DNA of 37,004 nucleotides, taken from assembly GCF_030150285.1 (NCBI RefSeq), contig NZ_JASLGE010000111.1, positions 1 to 37,004 on the forward strand, in the 5' to 3' direction. This document shows, in pieces, positions 36,628-37,004 of the stretch (positions are counted from its first letter, which is position 1; each line of letters starts with the position of its first letter). Source of the DNA: Pseudomonas sp. (lineage in GTDB: Bacteria; Pseudomonadota; Gammaproteobacteria; Pseudomonadales; Pseudomonadaceae). The position numbers and the translations under genes are program-made. Below the pieces are notes generated by a model that worked only from the letters and a program-made list of their open reading frames with translations, did not search any database and was not told the origin of the DNA.

Positions 36628-37004
36628 ACGCACCAACTATCGCGCACAATTGCCCGAATGGCGGCGACCCCGGCACGAGCGTGTGCGCCGCATGCTGGTT
36701 CGGCCTGACCGAAAACGACTTGCGGGTGTCGCTGAACAACGCTGACGGCACCCGCCGCACCAACGACGAGGTACGGGCAGCGGCGGCAAGGATCATCGAC
36801 GCGGCGACCGTACCAAACCGGCCGAGCAGCGCGCCGGCGAACCACATCGCGCAAGTTTTCATGAGCTACTACGGTGGCGAGCTCAGGAAGATCGGAGTGC
36901 CGGTCACCGCGGCCAACCTCGCGCATTATCGTGGGGGCGCGCGCGCCCGTGCGCGGGGGGTCGAGCGACCCCCCCCCGCGCGAGCGGTGGGGCACGCGGC
37001 AGGC
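36624..37004 (+). CDS. Zinc-motif protein, 3' end cut by the window edge
   Basis: An ATG at an ATGA overlap opens a frame with no stop before the window edge (127 codons). C10, C21 and C24 (NCPNGGDPGTSVCAAC) resemble the start of the 35335 gene product, and the middle is helical. The last 25 or so residues are Gly/Arg/Ala low complexity over a very GC-rich hairpin and may not be real. If the window ends are joined it runs to a stop at 142-144, overlapping the other reading frame. Confidence 0.6.
   Translation, partial: MNAPTIAHNCPNGGDPGTSVCAACWFGLTENDLRVSLNNADGTRRTNDEVRAAAARIIDAATVPNRPSSAPANHIAQVFMSYYGGELRKIGVPVTAANLAHYRGGARARARGVERPPPARAVGHAAG
36951..36981. other. Strong G/C hairpin near the window end
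   Basis: GCGCGGGGGGTCG (36951-36963) pairs with CGACCCCCC plus GCGC (36966-36974, 36978-36981) with three extra Cs bulged in the 9-C run (36969-36977). It is the most extreme sequence in the window and lies at its edge. It could be a genome terminus or packaging element, or a recombination or assembly breakpoint. Confidence 0.5.

Noticed and set aside
1..37004. CRISPR array, insertion sequence or attachment site
   Set aside because: I saw no regularly spaced repeats of spacer type, no transposase, and no integrase with a tRNA-like core. Iterons at 31465 are too few and too closely packed for CRISPR.

Overview
This 37 kb, GC-rich (about 65% by eye) window looks like an essentially complete genome of a siphovirus infecting an actinobacterium. 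The evidence is the densely packed genes with ATGA/GTGA overlaps, the HK97-type head genes, a long tape measure gene, and a replication/recombination arm (RuvC, YqaJ-type exonuclease, RecT, DnaB, SSB). Nothing in the sequence fixes the host; a Microbacteriaceae-type host is an inference from general gene style. I see no integrase, partition gene, tRNA or CRISPR array.

Layout. Positions 2-760 hold three small plus-strand genes that continue the plus-strand operon at the right end, so the window is probably a circular or terminally joined genome opened inside that operon. A two-sided hairpin terminator (889-919) separates them from a first minus-strand island (935-2345, five small genes). A divergent control region (2346-2444) follows, then the late operon to 22754: small terminase-like HTH protein, a coiled-coil protein, large terminase, portal, MuF-like protein, scaffold, major capsid, connectors, Ig-domain major tail protein, frameshifted tail chaperones, tape measure, distal tail and fibre proteins, a putative Cys/His endolysin, and three membrane or membrane-associated proteins including a holin. 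A second strong terminator (22761-22803) faces a second minus-strand island (22823-24694, five unknown genes). That island is read from a divergent promoter pair sharing one perfect palindrome (24755-24772). On the other side the early operon begins with a Cro/CI-type HTH gene and runs through RuvC, YqaJ exonuclease, RecT and HNH to a terminator at 30369-30408.

A new promoter and dyad region (30418-30480) then drives the replication genes: an HTH protein, a coiled-coil protein, an initiator with iterons inside its coding sequence, a possible helicase loader, DnaB and SSB. The right end (34658-37004) is a run of small proteins rich in Cys/His zinc-binding motifs.

The two minus-strand islands have mirrored logic: each starts at a divergent promoter with an inverted-repeat operator and ends at a hairpin terminator against a plus-strand operon. 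The most interesting signals are the likely origin inside the initiator gene (31465-31608), a cluster of DnaA-box-like sites between two tail genes (13220-13260), the shared-palindrome switch, a probable one-base frameshift near 35953, and the unresolved joint between the two window ends.
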